Assembly (NCBI GenBank): GCA_003586115.2
Contig: QVOM02000112.1
Location: 53,203,666-53,267,665 of the forward strand
From: Salvator merianae
Lineage: Eukaryota; Chordata; Lepidosauria; Squamata; Teiidae
DNA length: 64,000 nucleotides
Direction of reading: 5' to 3'
The notes under the pieces were generated by a model, which saw nothing but the letters and a program-made list of their open reading frames with translations, was not told where the DNA came from and made no database searches. The position numbers were made by a program, and so were the translations under genes. Shown here in pieces: positions 47,596 to 60,296 of the stretch (positions within the stretch are counted from its first letter, which is position 1; every line of letters starts with the position of its first letter).

Positions 47596-49100
47596 TGTAG
47601 ATATGCAGGAGTTTTCAGGTCAGGGCACTCCTGACAAAATAAAATATTACACTGCAATCACTCATTCTATAATAAACCAAGTTCCTGCTTGTTCTTATGA
47701 ACTCTGGGTCAGGTTGTTATTTACAGTGACCAAGTGGAACATCACACACATCTTTGGTAACACTTAAAACGCAGAGTTTCTTGCCATATTGGCTGTTATT
47801 CATTTGTGGGCAGATGCAACCACGGTTTGACTGCCTCTTGTTTTCAGTGATTTCTCAGAAATCCAGCAAGTTCAACTCACACGATTAGGACCATGCAGTG
47901 GGTAAGATGGGGCAAAGGTGTAGTTGAAAGGCTTTGATTCATCTGCTCAAACCAGTTTCCATAATGATGTGCACAGGAAACGGTCTAGTAGGACAGAGCA
48001 AGACTCTCTATTGTTTCCCACAGTTTTCATTGCAAACTACATCTGGAATCTAGGCTTTACTTTTTTTAATTATGCATTCTTAAGTCAAAATTTCTTTTTT
48101 TCCTTCTCCTCTGTCTGTAGATCCTCTTTTTTGCTCCTCTTCCCATATTATCTAGCACCTTTTTCATTTTTGCTGCTGAAGTCCATCAAAAACTTGAAAG
48201 AGCTGCGATTAACCCCTTTAAAAAAAATAAAAATTGGAAGATTCTTTGCCTACCTGGACAGTTCATAGCAGAGCCTCAAGTGCAACGTACAAAGGGTTGC
48301 TTGCTTTTGGCCCCCAGCCAGAGTCAGGGATTTGGATGATTCAGTCTGCAGATGTGATGCACAATCACAAACATGGTGCTTAATTGCAGTTTCCCTAAGC
48401 ACATCTGCAGTCCTAACAATTGGGGCCAAAGTGAAGTTTTGGAAATTCATCCTTCTCCTCTGCTTTGTTTCTCCTGACTTCAGAACTGGCAATTAGCTTC
48501 CTTTGGTCTCCTTCTGCTCCTCTTCCTAAATCTTTAGATCCTTCTGGGATCCAAAGAAAAGCAATTGCATTCAGGTGTTTCCTCCGGTGTGTGTAGGCTT
48601 CCATTTGCTGGAACCTGATTAACACTCCCTGTGCTTTTTTCTCTTTCTCTGGCTCAAAGCAGCAATTCACATACAAACCACTGAGAGGACTGATGTCTGC
48701 CACAAATTCTATAGCTTAATGCCACAATGTCTCTGACGGCGTTGTGTGTAAAGATTTCCATCTTTGCCGAGCACAGCGCTCCCTTTCGAAGAGCTGTTAC
48801 AAAAGAGTCCTTGATAGGAAAAGCAGCAGAGTTCAATTTAAAGATTAAAAAGGAAGCAGAGGAGAGGCCTTGAAGTCGCTCATCAATTCCTTGGACAGCA
48901 ACCACCCAGATTTCTGGTCTTTGTTGCTATGGCAAAATGTATTTCTATTTGACTGTAATCAGACTTTTTTTAAAAAAATGGCATATATCCTCTTTTGCCA
49001 CCTTGTTACATTTCATCTGGTTTGGCTACACATACAATTGCAACTTGATAAATGCACCCCTGATCTTGTATGAAGTTCTGACATTTGTGCTCTAGAAAAC
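47596..49100. other. Intergenic, nothing firm
   Basis: 47640-47750 contains AATAAACCAAGTTCCTGCTT in a setting like an LTR R region, but no termini were found. The 114-codon frame at 47924 and the minus frames at 48250-48905 show no known motif. Confidence 0.45.
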
Positions 49101-49103
49101 TAA

Positions 49104-49671
49104 GGCCTTTTCTGCACTTAGAATGGTTATTCTGAGCCACATTGGGGTGCCCTGGCCCAAAATATGCAAACACATCTCATACTGGGATAGGTTGCTGCTG
49201 GAGCAGGATAGGGTCGTTTCGAACAGCCTGTGCTATCCCAGGCTTAGCCACTGCCTCTAAAGAGCCCTCAAAGAGATGCCCAGTCTCTGATGCCAGGAAC
49301 TTTTGTTCCTGGCCATCAGTGTTTCCAGCAGGGCCGCTTTCAGGGCACACCGCTTCCAGTGTCATATCCAGAAGCACTTGTTGGAGTGCCACCAAAAAGG
49401 GTTCCCTGTGGTATACTGGACCATCCACATGCCCTTAGTGGTCCAGTATACCAGTAGAGTTCCACTTGTGAATCTCTTTGGAAAAGTCTATTGGTGGAAT
49501 GGGATAGGGTGCCATTTGGTACCCTATCCTGGTCCATGGCCTAGTCCAAAGTGGATAGGTTGTTCCAAGGTGTGTGGGGCCTGTGCTTGTCCACAATAGC
49601 ATATGGACTGCAGGTGCTTGGACTGTTCCAGTCCGCCCTTAGTCCAGTATACCACCTAGTGTGAAAGGGCC
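49104..49671. mobile_element. TIR element, GGGCC-end family, TAA duplication
   Basis: It begins GGCCTTTTCTGCACTTAG and ends CTAGTGTGAAAGGGCC. It is flanked by TAA (49101-49103 and 49672-49674). The 568-bp interior has repeated GGTCCAGTATACC/GGTATACTGGACC pairs, so parts of it are themselves inverted repeats. The overlapping 98-codon frames are not genes. Confidence 0.75.
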
Positions 49672-50216
49672 TAAATGATCCCACTCAAATCAAGACCACT
49701 GGTTATATAGAGTTATTATTACAAGACCGGATAACTGGATAGAGAGGAAATGCACAGAAGATATAAGGCTGCTTGCACAGCAGGCTTTTCATCAGGTCTG
49801 TTTACTGAAATACATTTCCAAGCAGCTCCTGTGCAATCTACTCTAGGAGGCAATACATCAGTTTGCTGACTGCTTTGAATTGGTTCCAAAGTATCTTGGC
49901 TGCCTAAAGGCAGCAGTGTAAATATGTCAGTGAAGATATTAACAGGAGTTATGAATTGGGGAGAGTAACGAGAAGGAATAGCTTGAGTAAAAATAAAATA
50001 GATTTGATACTTGCTTAGCACTGCATCTGAGGTGGAGAGACCTTTTATTGCCTGTAGTGTTCACTTCCTGGGCTTGTAGTAATAGGAAAGTCAGTGGCTC
50101 AAGCCCTGTTAACAACTCTCTGGGGTGAGGGTTATTCACTGTAGAGGAACCACTGGCACTTTTGTCTGAAAATCAAGGATAAAGTTCAGCTTGGAAACAA
50201 ATGAACCAAAACTCCT

Positions 50217-50373
50217 GCCTCTAAAGGCCATTTGCAGGGAGTTGAGAGCAGGCGAAGGTTTTGCCTTTGCTGTCTGCTTGAGAATGCCCAGAAGCAATTG
50301 ATGGGTCACTGTGTGAGACAGGATGCTGGACTAGATGGGCTGTGACCCAATCCAGTAGGGGTCCTCTTATGTT
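50217..50373 (+). mobile_element. LINE 3' end (GGACTAGATGGGCC family), copy 2
   Basis: GCCTCTAAAGGCCATTTGCA, then ACTGTGTGAGACAGGATGCT, GGACTAGATGGGCTGTGACC and a final CTCTTATGTT align with the copy at 45598-45828. Confidence 0.8.
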
Positions 50374-52606
50374 AACCTCCCCCAGCCCAGCTTCATTTCC
50401 TCCCTAGAACCACCCTCCTCTCAATATTATATGTTTAAACTTGTTCCAGACTTCTAGACACCCAACTAGTCATAAAGCATCCTTCTTCATCAAGGCTCCT
50501 CTTCTGTTGCGTGACTCATCCATTAAAGAATCCATGTGCTGAAGACTGTTGAAGACATGGTGCCATGCTATTTTTCTGGAGCATCTAAACTTTCTCTCCA
50601 AACTCCAAAAAATGTTTTTCCCAATTTCCTTCAAAACAATGAGAAAGCAAGCCTTCTTTGTTCTTTCCAAAGGCAACAGAGGAACAAAGATTGGTTAAGG
50701 AAAATTCAGACTAGTCCCCATTACACAGAATTCCAAGTTTCCATCGCATGGGAACTAGATGTTGTTGAATTTTAAATCTTGGCCTAGTTCTTATACATTG
50801 GAAATCTGGAACTAGACCTAAGTTAGTCTGGATGTACCTAAGGTTTCTTGGTGCATATGCTTACCTCCTGGTTTCTTGGAGTTTAAAATGAACCCCCTTT
50901 CAAAAGGCTTGTCCATTTCTGTAGGCACAAAAAGTTGGGCCTCAGTAGTTAATGTAAGTGGTAGTGGCAGCTTTAATGTGCAATAGATCTGTCCATCCTA
51001 ACTCAGGCTGCATCCACACAGGTGAAAGAAAGTGTCTGGTGGAGGGCTGAGGGCACAGCATCTGCATTCCAGCAATGCTCTTGGGCATACAGCATGCCTC
51101 TGAGGACTGGCAAAAACAACTCAGCAAAAATAACAAGTCTGAGGGCACTGGCCATCCTCAGGGGCTCAAGCAGCCACTGTGTAGATAGATGGTGGCCAAG
51201 TGAGCAATCTACCTAAACTACATTTTGCCTGGCAACCTTCTTTTAATGTGGCTGCCTTCCAGGGCACAGCCAAAAATATCCCTGTCCTATCTCTCTGAAA
51301 CTAGAGAAATTTCATTCCACAACTTCAAAGACAGCAGTGGGGGTGAGGGGCAAAGAATAAAATCATCATGTGTCTCACATCTGAGGCAGGAACAAACCCT
51401 TTAGTGCTTAAGGCACCTCCATTGTCGGGATGCAGCCCCAGAAGTGAATCTGCTTGAAGCATTTTGTCAGAAGCTCTGATAGACTTCTGCCCCATTTTTC
51501 CAGGGCTAGGTGTCTATGGCAGTTTCCACGCTATGTGCATTGGTGCATACCATGGGGTCGGATCTTGATCTGGATTGTGTGATCCAGGCCAAAACCACAG
51601 TGAGGGTCGGTGGCCAGTGGCCTGCACCAAGGGCTTTTCACATTGCTGCAGCCCAATTTCAGAGTCTGGGAACAAAGGTTCCTAGCCAGAGCTGTTTTCA
51701 CTGGACATCCAGAAACAGTGCTTTCCATGGCCATTTTCAGGAGGTTGGCAAAATGGCACCAGTCTCCATGTACCAGTGAACTAGTTTAACCATCATCATC
51801 GCAGACGGCCGGTCTGGTCCACCATGGGGAACACATGGAAGACCATTAGCCTGCTCTCCATCACCCATTTTCATGCCAGAGAGCAGGCCTGCTCCTGCCA
51901 TCTTGCAGATAGGCTGTTTTCAGTCTCCACATAGATGTGTTATTCCCTGTGGGCTTCTAGTGTGGGCAGGCAGTACAGTGAGGAAACTTCCTATAATTCT
52001 TTGTATTCACAAGTAGAAGTATTTGGAAAGGCTATTTGTAGAGGTTGTGGCATCATAATTTTTAAAACCCAGGACCCAAATTATCAGATGAGATCTTACA
52101 TTCAGCTACGAAATAAGTTGCAGGTGCTCTGGCTCATGCGCTCTTTGGCATGTTCAGTCCACCTGTTTATATTTTGCTACCTATTTTTTCTTCTCCATGG
52201 AAGTGAATGGTATCAGCCCCCCCCCCCCCAAAAGAGCAATTAAGTGCAATTTCCTTGTGAAGTTGTCTGTGTGGGCTTTCTGCTAGCTCATGCTATGCTT
52301 AACCAACACGCACCATTAGCCTTTGAAGTTAGAAACTGGCAAACCAGGCTTCAATCTGTTGTAGAAAGAAAGCCCAGTTTGCTGTATTTTCCAGACATCA
52401 AAGTCTAATGGGGAATTGACCCTTAACCTCTTCCCTGCCATTCACATGCTTGAGGTTTCACTTTAAAGTGGCATAGCAGCCTCTCATGTCATAGCATGCA
52501 CGCTTTGCTGTTTTTAGACAGGATGGTCCTCTGGTGCCATGATGTTGTCATCGTGGCAAGATATGGACCCTGCCTGAGTTTGTGACAGCCTATTTTGGAG
52601 AAACTG
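50374..52606. other. Intergenic, nothing firm; C10 homopolymer at 52219-52229
   Basis: A GGCTGCATCCACACAGG segment at 51006 resembles one end of the palindromic MITE family but has no partner. Otherwise no exon or bounded repeat was identified. Confidence 0.5.
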
Positions 52607-52614
52607 TTTCTGAT

Positions 52615-52963
52615 TAGGGATGTGGACATATGAAATTTGCATTTTCCATTTGCTATTGAAGCGAAATCTGTATTTTCACTTTGTCAGCGAATTGTAATGC
52701 CAAAAAAGCTTCTTTTTTTTTTGCATTTGTTTTCATGGTTTTCACAGTGCTTTTCCCATTGAAAATGCCCTTTTCATGAGTTAAAATACAGCGAGAACAT
52801 GAATATTCAAACAAATAGTTTGCTTTTGCAAGGGTAGAGGCTGGTTCATTTCAATCGAACTATGAAAATGCGAAAAAGCGCATATTTGATTCAATTTGAA
52901 TATCTGTGAATGCGAAATATTCCATTGAATGTTTGAATGTGAAACAAATTTTGCATGTCTCTA
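52615..52963. mobile_element. hAT-type MITE, TAGRGATGTGC family (copy 3), perfect 8-bp TSD
   Basis: It begins TAGGGATGTGGACATATG and ends TTGCATGTCTCTA. TTTCTGAT is duplicated exactly at 52607-52614 and 52964-52971, which fixes the boundaries and the hAT-like 8-bp duplication for the whole family. The interior is built from degenerate GAAAATGCGAAA/TTTCGCATTTTC-type words, a different core from the GGTTCAA-rich copies. Confidence 0.88.
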
Positions 52964-52971
52964 TTTCTGAT

Positions 52972-55594
52972 CGTTTTGGATGCTAAAGTTTCTCATGGAC
53001 ATTGAAAAAAAAATCTTTCCTAAATCTGTCTTCTTAAAGAAAGTCCTTTAAAGCTAATGTGCAGTTAAGCACTGCTTCACCTTTGCTGCAAGCGGAGTTT
53101 TTAGCTCTCTGGTAATATCTTGCTCTTCTCAAAGATGTCCTGCACTCTAGTGCTCCTTCAAAATTTCGTTAAAATCGAGAGAAATCTTTCTTCCAAAGAG
53201 TATGTGCTTTTCCAGTTTGGGTGCTGGTGCAGACATGTCTATGGCACAGGGAGATCAAGTAGAAGCACCTCCTGCTGTCCAACTGCCCCTTCCTTTACAC
53301 CCCTTGGAACTGTGCCATCACAGGTCCCCTATATGAAGCACCTCCAGGCTGCCCGACCCATTAAGCAGGTTCTTGCCTTTGAGTTCCTGTGCTTCGTTTC
53401 CTTTTCTCCAGATCTATTTCTTGGTGCTGGAACAACAGGTTGGCTGCCCATGGATTCCCACCACACAAGTGTCACCCGAGTAATATCAGTCTCCCAAATA
53501 TGGATTTCTGGCTCCCTCTCCCCACCCCAGAAACTAGATATTCAAATGACTTGTGTTCTTTCCTTTTCTTTTGTTTTGTTTTTCCAGACATCAAATATTC
53601 ACATTCTTCCCAGGCTTTCTTCTTCTTTGTATCCTTTCCATGATCCTCTGGGCTCCGACAATGATTGATTTGACTGCTTGCAACTGCCACCACCTCATGC
53701 GCATCATCCAAGTCACACAATCCTCCCTTTCCCAAATGTGGTCTTCTAGCTTTTTTAAAAAAATCTTTTTCCAGTAACGAGACAATTAAATAGATGCATT
53801 CCCTCCAGTTCTTTAAGAAACCAGATTTTTAAATACTCACCTCATTAACCCACATTGTATTTCTTTTTCTTTCAAATGCTCCTGCCACTGATGGTTTCCT
53901 CCTCGTTCTCCACCATGCCCATTAGGACAGGCAGCTCTGCCACAAATATAGGTGCCCTGCTATGGCAAATGCAGTCCCCATCGAGTAAAATGTCATAAAT
54001 GTGCCCCCCTCTGAGCTTTTCATCCCACACTTTCAGCAGGGAGCTCTTCCTAGATTGTTTGGATGGATTGAGGGCACAATGTGGACCTTTGCTTGCAGTA
54101 AAAACACCACTTGGTCTGCCCAGTGCTGCCCCTTTCCTGATGTATACCTCAAGTTTTGCTGAATCTACTGAAGGGATTGTCCTCTCCTCCCAACGAATCC
54201 ACAATAAAATAGATGTGGCTGTTGCCCAGGAATAGATTCCTATCTCTTTTTCTGTACATCCCTTCATTTACATTCCCCTTCCATTATTGCTGCACTCTAG
54301 TTTTGAGAATGGTTCTAGTTTATTGATGTATTACAACTTCCGTCAACATTCAGTTTCTCCCTCTTACAGTGACAGGCATACTTGTATATTTTAACAGTGG
54401 GCTTGGCCATCAATCTGCAGAGATGCTACAGTTCACAATTTTGGGAGAACACCTACAAACATCACAGTCCTTCCTGGGGTCTTGCCTTGCCTAAAAGGTG
54501 GAGATACCGCAATGCAGTGATAATGGCAAGTGTTCCAACCCCCCACTCCCCTGGTCATTGGGAATAATGCCCAGAAAAACCTGCCTGCAGATGGAACTTC
54601 ATGTGTGTGCTACCCTGTCTTGTGCTTTCATCCCTTTTCTATTCTCATCTTGTGTGATCACTAATTCTGAAAACATTTCAAAGCAACGTCACGGGCAGCA
54701 GCAGCAACCGTATATATTGATGCGAAATTCGGTACCGTATCTGAATGCCAAAAGAAAGAGAGAGAAAGTGTGTATCTTTCCTATATAAGTGCCATAATCT
54801 CCAGAAGGATGTGCATTTCATTTATATTTTTTTAAAAGAACATGCTAACATGTTGCAAAATAAGGCACATGATCCTGCACAGCACGTATTAATTATAATA
54901 ACCAGAGTTAAGTCATTTCCATATCACTAACCACTTCATTCATAATTTCTCCTGCAATATTGTCTGTGAATAACCAGCTGTGGCATGATATCATTTTAAA
55001 CATAGTGAATGTACCTTTTCTGTGGGAAATCAGTACGTTGACATATTGCATCTTTCTGAAATCCATCTTCAATGTGATTACGTGTGGATCAGTCTCCTTA
55101 GTGGGTTCAGCTTGCTTACTTAGCTACAAATTCTAATGCATACAATGGTCCAAAACTCTTCATTCACTTCAAGGAAGGCCTCCTGAACATGGTGCCTTCC
55201 AGCTATCTGGGACTCTGCTGTTAACTATAGTTGGCAGAACTTTTAGCCCCAAACTTCTGAAGAATACCATGTTAGGAAAGTTTGCCCTAAATATTGACTA
55301 AATATTGACTGGTAACTGCATTTTAAGGTCAGAGGTAACCTCTTTTCCAGTCCACTTGAAATTCTTTTTCAATGGAAGATGCTAGGGCAGGCCTTGGGTC
55401 CATCTGTGTTCAAAGTATATGCTTTGTAACTGCAGTTTGGCTCTTCCTTCCTGCAAGGATTTGTGCACCATGAGCCATCCTATGAAAAGTAATAGAGTCA
55501 CACAGATGCTTTCTATGGGGAGATATTATGCTTCATATGGAGACTTCAGCAGAGAACAAGCTTTGTATTTGGGAGTTGTTGGGTATGTTTAAGC
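52972..55594. other. Intergenic; unresolved open frames at 53120-53668 (+) and 53872-54267 (-)
   Basis: This interval holds the window's longest open frame (182 codons, plus strand) and a 131-codon minus-strand frame close by. Neither shows a motif I can name, and the plus frame is driven by T/C-rich sequence. They could be chance frames or relics of an old retroelement; I do not call a gene. The rest shows nothing. Confidence 0.4.
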
Positions 55595-55685
55595 AAACAT
55601 AAGAACATTAAGAGGAACCCTGCTGGATCAGGCCACTGCCCATCTAGTCAAGTATCCTGTCTCACACAGTGGTCTACTTCAAAAT
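55595..55685 (-). mobile_element. LINE 3' end (GGACTAGATGGGCC family), copy 3, minus
   Basis: The plus strand reads AACATAAGAACATTAAGAGG, CCCTGCTGGATCAGGCCACT, CATCTAGTCAAGTATCCTGT and CTCACACAGTGG, the reverse complement of copies at 45598 and 50217. Confidence 0.82.
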
Positions 55686-57307
55686 GCATGGAGACTATTT
55701 ATAAATACAATAATAGAGGCTTGATTAGAATGCATACCTAAAAGAAGAAAAGGCACTGCCAAGTCCAAGAGGACACCAGTGTGGCTTTCAAGTGCAATAT
55801 GGGAACCTCTAGATGATGTGTGTCCCTCATCTGTGGTTTGCCTCAAAAGCAGAGATAGTCACATTAAGAGATTCACATTAAGAGGGTGATGGAGAAAGGA
55901 TAAAGTTCCTCTTCCTGTATCCTTTATTGCAAATGATTGTTGAGATCTCTGTCCTACACCTGTAACCAGTTTAGTAAAACAGAGATGTGACTGTGATCTA
56001 GAGAGCAGTTTGGCCTTCAGACTGTAACTCTACATGAACTTTCCTAGGAGAAAGACCACAAACCCCTATGGGATGGACTTCTCTGAACAGATGTGTGTAA
56101 ATTCACTGCAGAAAATAAAGGCAACTGTAAAGCGAATAGCTATTCCAGGAACCTGCTGAAGGCAATCTTTTTTCATATTTAGTGTGTTCCACAGCTAGGT
56201 AACTACTTGCTTTCTGTACTCTAGGACTGTAAAACGAATCACAATGAAGCTATCATTTCTTTGGGAATACACCCACACACAGTTGAATAATTTGGCATTA
56301 AAATTTGAAGGTTATTTGTATATGTGAGGAAATGAACCTGTCAAATGTTATTTGAAGATCTCCTCAGCCTTCTCTCAAGATATGGAATGGAATATATCTT
56401 CTTCTGTAGGGAATCAAGGTACAGTCACCAATATTTATTGGCATTTTATTTTTAAAAAGGAATTGGCTAAATAAATAAGGCATATGGGGTATATTGCTGC
56501 CAGAATGGTTGCACGCAAGATTGGAATTTTGTACAGTTAAAGTGCATATTTAAGACACAAAGGGATAATTCTTACAAATTCATCTGAAACCAGGAAACAA
56601 AGAGAAATGTAACAGCTCCATTGTTGCTGAGCTTTTCTTTCCCCGACCAAACTCTGATTGTCTCTTACAATGAAGCAGAGTGGCAGGAATTTTCATCCAT
56701 GTTTTACAAACTGACATTTGAAATACAATATAGGGTAATACTTTTGGGTGAACATTTTCATGATGAATAACAGCCTTTTTTGCTTTTCAAGCAATACTTA
56801 GTTCAACAGCATTTCCTTATTTTGTTCATAATATAAAACTCAGCAGGCTGAAGAGGATTTCTACACAGCCCAAGCTACTCTGGTTCTTCTGTAATCATGT
56901 CAGTGATTTTGAAATCTATCTTGTGTCAACACACCTTCTAAAGAAGATTGTATCAGTTGAAGTAGACTCTAGTTGACAGGGACCAATGCCAAGATGAATA
57001 TGATAGGCATTAAGGTACAACAGGACTCTAATAGAGATTCACTTCATCTCAAATCAAGCTCTGGAAGGCACGATGACAATTCCATGTAATACTGAATGTC
57101 TCAACTCTTGTCCATCAGGTCTGGTTTGGAAAGTACAGAGTATCTTTTGCACTTTGTCTGACTTCACCATTTTTAAAAATGATGTCAAAGGAGTGAGGGA
57201 TTACAGCAGACTTTGCATACCAACAGGCTTAACTGAAGGCTTTAGAAAGCTTTCTTATTGTGCACGTTCTGGGTGTGTGTATGACAGAAAGTGGGAGAGG
57301 AAGAGAG
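55686..57307. other. Intergenic, nothing recognised
   Basis: No bounded element, exon-like frame or RNA gene was seen. Confidence 0.55.
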
Positions 57308-57310
57308 AAT

Positions 57311-57799
57311 GGGCCTGTTTGTACTTAGTGAGAGGAACATTCCAGGACACTTGCTGGAATGGAGCATTAGCACCTGCAAACAGCCTCAGTCGACTTGAAA
57401 CCTACCGAAGCCCACCTGCTGCTCATCTGAAGCCTACCAGCTGTGGTCAACTAAATTGTAGTCTCTAAGCTAACTTGGATGATTAGATGCAGATCAGGAA
57501 AGGTGCATTTGTACCACTTCCTTGTACCACTTCCATGGGCTGGGGACTGCGTGGCCACACAAGTGCTGTCAGATAGTTCAGACCCAGGTTTGGACTTTGG
57601 GGTCTGGACCCTGGTGGCCATTTTGGACCCAGGTCCAGACCCGGCTCCTCTAGGTCCAGACCCAGCTACCTAACTAGCACATTCCCATTCACACTGCTCT
57701 CCCTGCTGACAAGTGCGAACACTCCTTACCGTATCTGATTCTGGCCAGCCTGAACCCTGCTAATTAGAATGTAATACTGTCATAAGTGTGAACAGGCTC
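57311..57799. mobile_element. TIR element, GGGCC-end family, AAT duplication
   Basis: It starts GGGCCTGTTTGTACTTAG and ends CATAAGTGTGAACAGGCTC. It is flanked by AAT (57308-57310 and 57800-57802). The interior includes short GGGTCTGGACC/GGTCCAGACCC inverted repeats around 57599-57660. No transposase is present. Confidence 0.78.
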
Positions 57800-57802
57800 A
57801 AT

Positions 57803-59385
57803 GAGTTGCTAGCTGTATTTAGGTAAGATCCACACAATGCCATAATAGTGCCAATCTTGCACCCATTAAGCTAACATCCCACCATAGAGAGGCGGAAAGC
57901 ACTGTCAAAAGTGTTATCTCAGATTCTGCTACCCCACCACCACTTTAGAGGGACTCTTTGTTGTCCCTTTGCCTGGTCCTGTATTCAGAGCCAGACAAAA
58001 TGGCCAGTTTCTGTGACCACTTTCTATGCCTTCAAAAATGGTCCCAGGCAGAAACACTGAAGCCAAGGAGGAAAGCTGCAGTTGGATGGATGGAGCATGC
58101 AAGCAACATGCTATGTGTTTTTAGGGCTGGAGCAAGTGTACTGGCCCTAAAAGTGGCAGGATTCATTGTGATATGGATTGCACCTTAGATTTGAATAGAC
58201 TTTGGCTGGGATAGGAAATCCCATTTCATCTAGTGCAACTGGTGTGCACTGGGAGAGCCATCGCAGCTTCAATGACTCTGCAGGATGTTTTGAGAAGACT
58301 TCTGCCATCATCACTGCTATTCTTAGAGAAACAGTGATGGTGGGACTGTTAAAAAGAAAAGGCTTGAAGAGAAATACCTGTAATTGGCACTTGCCTAGAA
58401 TGGGTCTGGATGCTGCTCAGATACTGGTACGCAACATTTGACCACTCAGTGTTTGGGCCTGAACCCTTCTGTATTACACTGCACCTCAAGATATGGTTGC
58501 TTGTAGCTGTTTCCTGTTCCTTCAAAACCACTATCAAACCAAAGCTATGTGCAACTGTATATTTTGTACTGAAATTGTACCATTTCACAAACACATTTGT
58601 TCGCTTTGGAGTAAATGGAAGTTGCTCAAAGAGGCAGGGACTAAGATGGAGGAAAAGATGTTCTAACAGCTGTTCCTCAACTTCTGATCTTACCTGTAAA
58701 AAAGACAGGTTTTGTGGAGAATGTTGTCTCTTCTTACAAAGCCAGGACCGTCCTGCTCCTGGATGGCCTCAGTGTGTTCCTTGAGAATGCACAGTAATGT
58801 AACCTACTTCTTTTGTTAGAGGCAGTTTCAAGGTACTTTTAGAAGGGTCCAAGAGTGCAATATTTCCCAGTTCTTAGGGGAATTCTGGTCCCTTCTTGTT
58901 TGGCTGCATCTACATGCAGCACTGGTGGCAACTCAGTCACCCACAGGTCTAGGCAGAAAAAAGCTCCCTGTCCTAAAGCACTGAGGCATTAGAGAGGATG
59001 CTCTGGCCAGAGAGCAGCATTTCCCACTCTTAGGGCACTCCACCTCATTGATGTGATTGCAGGCAGCTCTTTGGTATGTTCTGTTGGCCCATGCTGTATT
59101 GAACAGCAGGAGTTTCAGCTGTGTGGCATGGCCCATGGCCACAAAAGGCTGCAAAATAACTATAAAGGGACACCACTGGCTAACTTGTGCAAACCTTGGC
59201 TGCAGCAGTATGGCAGACCTGAAGGAGACTGAGGCATGCCAAAGTCTTCTACTCAAAGGGGGTGGCTCCTCTTCCTCTCTATGTGAAAGCAGGAAGCCTT
59301 TGTCATCCACATCCACTGAACTGAAGATGAGTACAAAATTCACCACGCTCTTTCTTAAGTAAGGTGGTTAATATTTGGTAATCTA
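57803..59385. other. Intergenic, nothing recognised
   Basis: Frames of 75-137 codons exist on both strands (for example 58410-58784 plus and 58933-59346 minus) without recognisable motifs or splice context; treated as chance. Confidence 0.5.
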
Positions 59386-59690
59386 GGGTCTTTCTGTACT
59401 TTCAATCTTGGAATATTTGGAATCGAACATTCCAAAATGGAACAGACCTTGCAGTGTGGCAGCTATTCACACTGTGAGGGCTGGAACATCCTGGCAACAT
59501 GCTGTGCAAGTGCTGGTCACCCACGCCATGAAAGCAGCCAGGGAAACATCTGGTTGCTGTCATGGGGACCAGGGATGTGGTGCAACTGTGCAGCCTTAGC
59601 CATGCTATGCTGCATAGCATTCGCACCCTGAAGAAGGTGCAAACACTACATACCGGGAGCAATCCAGCTGCTCCCAGTACAGCTGTGGAA
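59386..59690. mobile_element. TIR element fragment, GGGCC-end family (relative of 1740 and 12704)
   Basis: The left end is GGGTCTTTCTGTACTTTCAA. The interior ATGGAACAGACCTTGCAGTG, GAGGGCTGGAACATCC and GAAGAAGGTGCAAACACTAC match 1740-2200. The similarity stops near AGCTGTGGAA without an opposite end, so the copy is truncated. Confidence 0.65.
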
Positions 59691-60124
59691 CATGATTTTG
59701 TTTATGAAAACTCATGCTACCAACTCTTTCTCTTTGTTAGTTTTAAGGTGCTTCTAGACCCCCTTGCTATACTTATCCAGACTAACATACCTATGTCTTT
59801 GAATTCTATTGTCATTGTCATGGACCATTCCAGCTGGGGAATTTTGTGAATTAAAATTCAGCAGCATCTGGAGTGCTGTAGATCCAGTGATGAGGGCTTT
59901 GTATACTTACTACTAAGTATACTGTACATAGGCCCTTTAAGTACTGGGCTGGTCGACAGAACTAGTGTGGCCCGTAGAATGCTTTGTCCTCATGATGAAC
60001 TGGTTTACTAGGTCACCCCCTCAGTAGACTAGTATGTCCACATACGAGGGGGTATGGAGCAGGATACAAGCCAAAAAGGTACCACTTCCAACTCCAATCA
60101 TGAACTGCTTATAAGTATGGTATA

Positions 60125-60296
60125 GGACTGGTTGTAGCTCAGTGGTAGAGCAAACTGAAGCAGAGGGTCACTGGTTTGTTTCCCAATCACTCTTCAGAAG
60201 TAGGAAATGGCAACCCCCTTCTGTATCTCTGCCAAGAAAACTGCATGGAGGTCCCCAGGCAGTCAACCAGAAATCAGCCATGACTCATCAAAAAGC
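60125..60296 (+). mobile_element. tRNA-derived SINE, squamate type
   Basis: The Pol III A-box region TAGCTCAGTGGTAGAGC (60135 onward) and the B-box-like GGTTTGTTTCC (60173-60183) form the tRNA-like head. They are followed by the body GGAAATGGCAACCCCCTTCT, TGCCAAGAAAACTGCATGG and GTCAACCAGAAATCAGCCAT, the same body as the minus-strand copy at 26588-26756. Confidence 0.75.

Noticed and set aside
60125..60200. tRNA gene
   Set aside because: The A and B box motifs are part of a SINE: the B box is mutated and a conserved SINE body follows directly.
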